Shown here: positions 59,833 to 64,000 of the stretch, one piece after another | Position numbering within the stretch: the stretch's first letter is position 1 | Layout of the letters: each line of letters begins with the position of its first letter | Source: Pardosa pseudoannulata | Lineage: Eukaryota; Arthropoda; Arachnida; Araneae; Lycosidae | Reading direction: 5' to 3' | Length of the DNA stretch: 64,000 bases | Assembly: GCA_032207245.1 (NCBI GenBank) | Contig: CM063504.1 | Span: 85,199,124 to 85,263,123 of the forward strand | The notes under the pieces: generated by a model | Seen by the model: the letters and a program-made list of their open reading frames with translations, nothing else | The model's database searches: none | Told to the model about the DNA's origin: nothing | Made by a program: the position numbers and the translations under genes

Positions 59833-61092
59833 AATTCCAAAAATAGGTTTATATTGAAAAAACTTTCCTTTTTGTTCGTTTTAGACTAATAACCTATTCA
59901 CATAATTATTAAAATTTAAATAAACACGAAATGGTAGAATTATTGTAAAGAAGAGTGCTACTATATTGCTTTATTATAAGGATAATGCTAATTTATTATA
60001 GGCTGCTTTACTTAAGGCTTTAATAAATGGAAATGTAAGGGGTGCTTTATTCAGAGAACAACTCTTCTACTAAATAGGCCCAATTTTAGAAATCTCGTGA
60101 AGTGATACACTGTTTCATCTGCGTCATGTCTTTAACTTAAAGACTTTTGTCAGTATAATTCCTTAGCATTAAAAATTACCTTATAATAATACCCAAACAG
60201 AAAAGCCTAGCCTACATTGATTTTCATATGAAATTTTCTATCTATTGTTAGAAAATGCACCAATAAATTTATAGTGCCCCTGATCCAAGAATTAATATAT
60301 GCTGTTGAAAATGAAGAAAATAAAATAAACAGGAAGTATATTTTAAACAAGTCTTTAAGCTTCCTGTCTATCGAATCTGTTTTTGTAATAATGATAAACA
60401 TGATTATTCTTTCACTTTACTACAAAAAAAATGAAGATAAGGTTTTAGTATACTGCAATCTAATATATTTTTCCTTTTATCTGCCAAATCCATCTAGGGC
60501 ACCATTTCTATAATTCTCTTATGGTTCAAATAGTAATTTAAATACTAAACAGGTTGTTATTCTATCAAGATTATAAAAGAAATTTCCACTGTAATGGAAA
60601 TTCTGATGGACAAAGCTAAAGTCCGAAACCAATTTAGAGTTTTCATAAAAAAATTGCGGGGTCAACAATTTTATGAAAATCAACGATGTTATAAGGATTA
60701 TTTTTGTCTCATATTCTTATTAAAATATTTAAACATGAATTTCTTCCTGAAGTCATTAGTTTTATATCATAACCATCTTCCATTAATCTCATCACGAATT
60801 CATAACAATATATATTGCGAGAAACGAAAAATGAAGTTTCTCCATTAAGATGTTAAAATCTTTTTTTATAGTACTACAAATAATATGACAAATGGGATAC
60901 TTCATTGGGACTAATTAACTTTCTCTACCAATTATAATTTATGTTCCTGAGTGAAGAATAAATTACTATTTGTAAAGGGATGATTTCTATTTCAGTGAAA
61001 AAAGAAACCCCGGAAGTAATTAATAAGTAGTGCACAGATGAGACTCGAAAAAAAGAGAATGACATGAATTGACGAAATCGTGACTAACTAAC
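59833..61092. other. AT-rich DNA, no gene seen
   Basis: Frames 60274-60513 and 60594-60848 are Lys/Ile/Asn-rich as expected for AT-rich non-coding DNA; no domain recognised. Confidence 0.5.
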
Positions 61093-61384
61093 AAGGAAGA
61101 AATCTTGTATATTGTTTACAAAAAATTACTATGGGTACCGGATTATTTAAATCAGTTTTCCATGTCTGCAGTTTTAGAAATCTGAAGAATTAATATCATT
61201 AAAAGCTTAATGGAATTTAACGTTAAAAGAAATTTATAAAGGAAGAAATCTTGTATATTGTTTACAAAAAATTACTATGGGTACCGGATTATTTAAATCA
61301 GTTTTCCATGTCTGCAGTTTTAGAAATCTGAAGAATTAATATCATTAAAAGCTTAATGGAATTTAACGTTAAAAGAAATTTATA
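61093..61384. repeat. Perfect 146-bp tandem duplication
   Basis: 61093-61238 and 61239-61384 appear identical base for base (each begins AAGGAAGAAATCTTG and ends GAAATTTATA). This is either very recent or an assembly artefact. A second small repeat, TTTGCTGTAATATAAGGCA / TTTGCAGTAATATAAGGCA, lies at about 61508-61552. Confidence 0.96.
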
Positions 61385-61950
61385 ACAATTAGAAGGAAGA
61401 TTGCTGTATTTGCATGCCTTGTGAAAAATCGTGAAATAATCAGAAAACTACAAAATCAAATTAGAAAAAAAAATTATCCTCAAAACCTTAATAGAAAACT
61501 TGCATATCTTTGCTGTAATATAAGGCATCATCTTTGCAGTAATATAAGGCAAAAAATTGTATACACTTTTTGGAGAAAATAACAAAAATTTTAAATAAAT
61601 AAACAGAACAACAATGGGAACTTGCATGGTAAGTTGTACCACGCGTTGCTTAAATATGTGACTGGATCCATAATTTATATCCATAATAGTGGAATAACAC
61701 AAAAAGACCTCTATTTTTTTTAAAAAAAGCTAATAGCTTCTTAGATATTACAGAACGAATACCCAAAAAGAAATATGCAACATCAATTTACTATTCAAAC
61801 CAATAATATACGCAGAAAGGTATAGAGAAAACAGAAAAACTCTTACTTTTGGGTACAGAACACGGACATATTTAGTTTGTGACGAGTTGAAAACAATATG
61901 TTCACTCAATAGCACATCACATAACCACTAGATGTATTGTTTTTGGAGTT
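61385..61950. other. AT-rich DNA, no gene seen
   Basis: No gene recognised. Confidence 0.5.
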
Positions 61951-61954
61951 TTAA

Positions 61955-62570
61955 CCCTCCGAATGGAACACACCGATTAAAAAAAGTCCCCAAAATACGC
62001 TAAAGGTTTATTGTGTCAATAGCCAAAGCGTTCTATGAATCACCCTTTGTCGACTAGAATGGAATACGGGAAACCCACCCTGGTTACTGTCCCTTTACTT
62101 CCGGTTATAAATAGATATATAAATAGATATTATAGATTGTTAACTTTTAATACACATAAAGTCTCGAAGATCATCCCATAAAAAATAATGGATTCTAAAA
62201 GTACAAATAAAAATATTCTTTAAGAAAATTATCTATATTTTTTTACGAAAGTATCCAAGATATTTAAGTGGTGCAATCAGAGATACATCTGTTACCGCAA
62301 ACGAAAAACTTCGAAATAGAGATTGACAAAGTCTTGAAAAGCTATCAACGTCCTTGTGCTTCAGGGAGTAGGGGTGAATCCCTCAATAAATGTCAGTCAA
62401 AGAAAGATGCAGTCTTTAAACAATCGACCTGACCCTCCTACCTCAAACACTGGCAGAAATGTACATTACATCCATTTTCGGAATGTTTTTGGAGGTCGAA
62501 AATTGTACGTGACAACGCTTTGAAAACATCATCGGTTTGGCGGAATTGTACGTGCGAACCGCTTAGAGGG
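61955..62570. mobile_element. piggyBac-type MITE
   Basis: Flanked by TTAA (61951-61954, 62571-62574). Left end CCCTCCGAATGGAACACACC, inverted right end CCCTCTAAGCGGTTCGCACG; the match is partial (CCCTC, AA/AAG, GG, CAC). The right subterminus repeats AATTGTACGTG (about 62504 and 62545). Length is 616 bp without coding capacity. TIR decay makes this the least certain of the six TTAA elements. Confidence 0.68.
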
Positions 62571-62574
62571 TTAA

Positions 62575-63579
62575 TTAAAATACTGACAATGGTATGATTT
62601 AGACTGGTACCACTTGAGAATTCTCCTGTAAACCCATCGCTTTATAAAACTGGAAAAGATAAATACCTGAAATAACGGTATAGTGCAAAAATTTTCAACT
62701 AATATCTCAATATAAATACAACAATTCTTATCTATTAATATATGTACACAGCAATACCCTTAGGGGTTATAATCGCCGCCACGTCTTGCCGTTTGCTACG
62801 ATATTTTTTCTGTAAGAATATAAACCATCTACTAATAACTGAAAAAAAATAGAATTGGTTAAACAAGTATTCCATCAAATTGGACTTAGTCATAAAAAAG
62901 CGGTTATCACTAATTTGACAATTTTATTATTAAATAATATTTATAATTATATCATATGGGAAACCACAATATACCCCAATATTTTAGAGATCATACATAC
63001 GAAATTGAAATATCCATCTGCATTAAACTTTGATAAAAAGAAATCCACACTCACAAATACAAAATATATTTTATAATTTACGATTTCAAGCACAAATGTG
63101 ATAGTAATAATTTTAAAATTTTATTTACAGAAGTATTTGAATTAGGAAATATCCCCAATCAAAATGATTGAAATATTTTAGTATCTAAAGAAGGAAAATG
63201 ACTAATAAAACCTTATATTTTCGTTTTTTTCTTCCGTGTTTTGAAAGTTTCCTGATAAAATCAATACATCATCTATAATAAAAGAAAACTTCTTATAGCC
63301 TCTCACCGTAGAAAGGTCATTTAAAACTATGCCTTCCTATAACATTAAGATTATGATTCCAATCGTGACTCTCCTGCCACATTAAAAATCGTGACTTTCA
63401 TCTTATCATGATCCCTAATACTCGGCTAACGATTTCGTAATTCCAGTTGTTTCGTAACTACAAGCAATTAATTTCGTTATTCCGGATAAAAACTTTCATA
63501 ATACAATTTGTACTTGATAGAAGAATTTTCATTTTTAAACTCAAATTTTAAATAATTGAAACACATCTGCACACGCACG
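62575..63579. other. AT-rich DNA, no gene seen
   Basis: No gene or element recognised. Confidence 0.5.
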
Positions 63580-63582
63580 CAT

Positions 63583-63599
63583 GCTTATATATGTATATG

Positions 63600-63692
<93 letters not shown>

Positions 63693-63699
63693 GTATGTA

Positions 63700-63778
<79 letters not shown>
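63583..63778. repeat. (TA)n(TG)n compound microsatellite
   Basis: About 195 bases of TA with TG interruptions, ending in a pure GT run. All overlapping frames are artefacts. Confidence 0.97.
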
Positions 63779-63780
<2 letters not shown>

Positions 63781-63970
63781 GGAAAATTCTCAGGGGTTCT
63801 CAAAACTTAAATCAAGGGCTAAAAATTCCAGCATCATTTTGCATTCCCTATTTTAACCCCTAACCTAAACTGACCACTGGGGCTACAGTTTATGCCCTCA
63901 GAGAAGGGCCCTGTCCAATTATAATCCTACATGGCCCTAGCAGACAATTTAGGAAATTTCCAAATAAAAA
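63779..63970 (-). repeat. Dispersed repeat R, copy 2 (inverted)
   Basis: Reverse complement of 12019-12190: TCAAGGGCTAAAAATTCC, ACCCCTAACCTAAACTGACC, CTGTCCAATTATAATCC and ATTTAGGAAATTTCC appear in the expected inverted order. It begins directly at the end of the microsatellite, and its left part (CTCAGGGGTTCTCAAAAC) extends beyond what is preserved in copy 1. Confidence 0.8.
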
Positions 63971-64000
63971 GGAGATACACGCTATCGGAGACAGATATTT

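Noticed and set aside
63846..63862. TTAACCCCTAACC as another piggyBac terminus
   Set aside because: It is an internal part of dispersed repeat R (compare the inverted copy at 12110-12130) and has no inverted partner at a second TTAA.
63556..63863. Several overlapping frames on both strands
   Set aside because: All are translations of a TA/GT microsatellite.

Overview
This is eukaryotic, strongly AT-rich, repeat-dominated DNA in which I find no convincing intact host protein-coding gene. The mobile elements (piggyBac, hAT, Tc1, pogo/Tigger, an RTE-like 3' tail, tRNA-derived SINEs and an LTR-type element), together with very long TA/CA microsatellites, fit an arthropod. An arachnid is plausible, but I cannot prove it from the sequence. 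Nearly all open frames are short and come from microsatellites, tandem repeats or transposon debris. The only recognisable protein traces are transposase or LINE remnants: two piggyBac relics, a hAT C-terminal dimerisation domain, a Tc1 N-terminus fused to a C-terminus, a Tigger/CENP-B N-terminal helix region, and a non-LTR retroposon C-terminus.

Layout. 0-16 kb: AT-rich DNA holding hAT-type elements (3290-3969, 13030-14156), a TTAA-flanked piggyBac relic (7406-7973), several microsatellites, a LINE end, a SINE/RTE composite and a deleted Tc1 element (15285-15759). 16.7-18.7 kb: an alternating A-B tandem array with embedded palindromic AAGTACTT minisatellites. 22.2-23.2 kb: a higher-order satellite (165+156+153 bp, twice). 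23.8-28.5 kb: three tandem 1563-bp units followed by older diverged monomers. 31.8-34.1 kb and 36.5-36.9 kb: further tandem duplications. 37.1-38.9 kb: three different TTAA-flanked MITEs side by side, then a hAT-like MITE. 41-45.6 kb: two unrelated tandem arrays (about 290 and 300-325 bp). 46-49 kb: hAT and Tigger elements, one nested at the very edge of the other. 49.3-52.6 kb: a duplicated block carrying 165-bp repeats and two copies of an LTR-like element. 53.2-55.8 kb: a piggyBac pseudogene and a hAT element. 56-64 kb: AT-rich DNA with a SINE, a perfect 146-bp duplication, a sixth TTAA element and a terminal microsatellite.

Between the repeats lie islands of more complex, less AT-rich, non-coding sequence (about 10.55, 16.2, 23.4, 29.5, 39.0, 43.5, 52.7, 56.9 and 57.6 kb). 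They look like single-copy, possibly regulatory DNA, so the window may be an intron or a gene desert. That is inference only. The most distinctive signal is the collection of six TTAA-flanked piggyBac-type elements with different terminal sequences, most of them carrying repeated or palindromic subterminal motifs.
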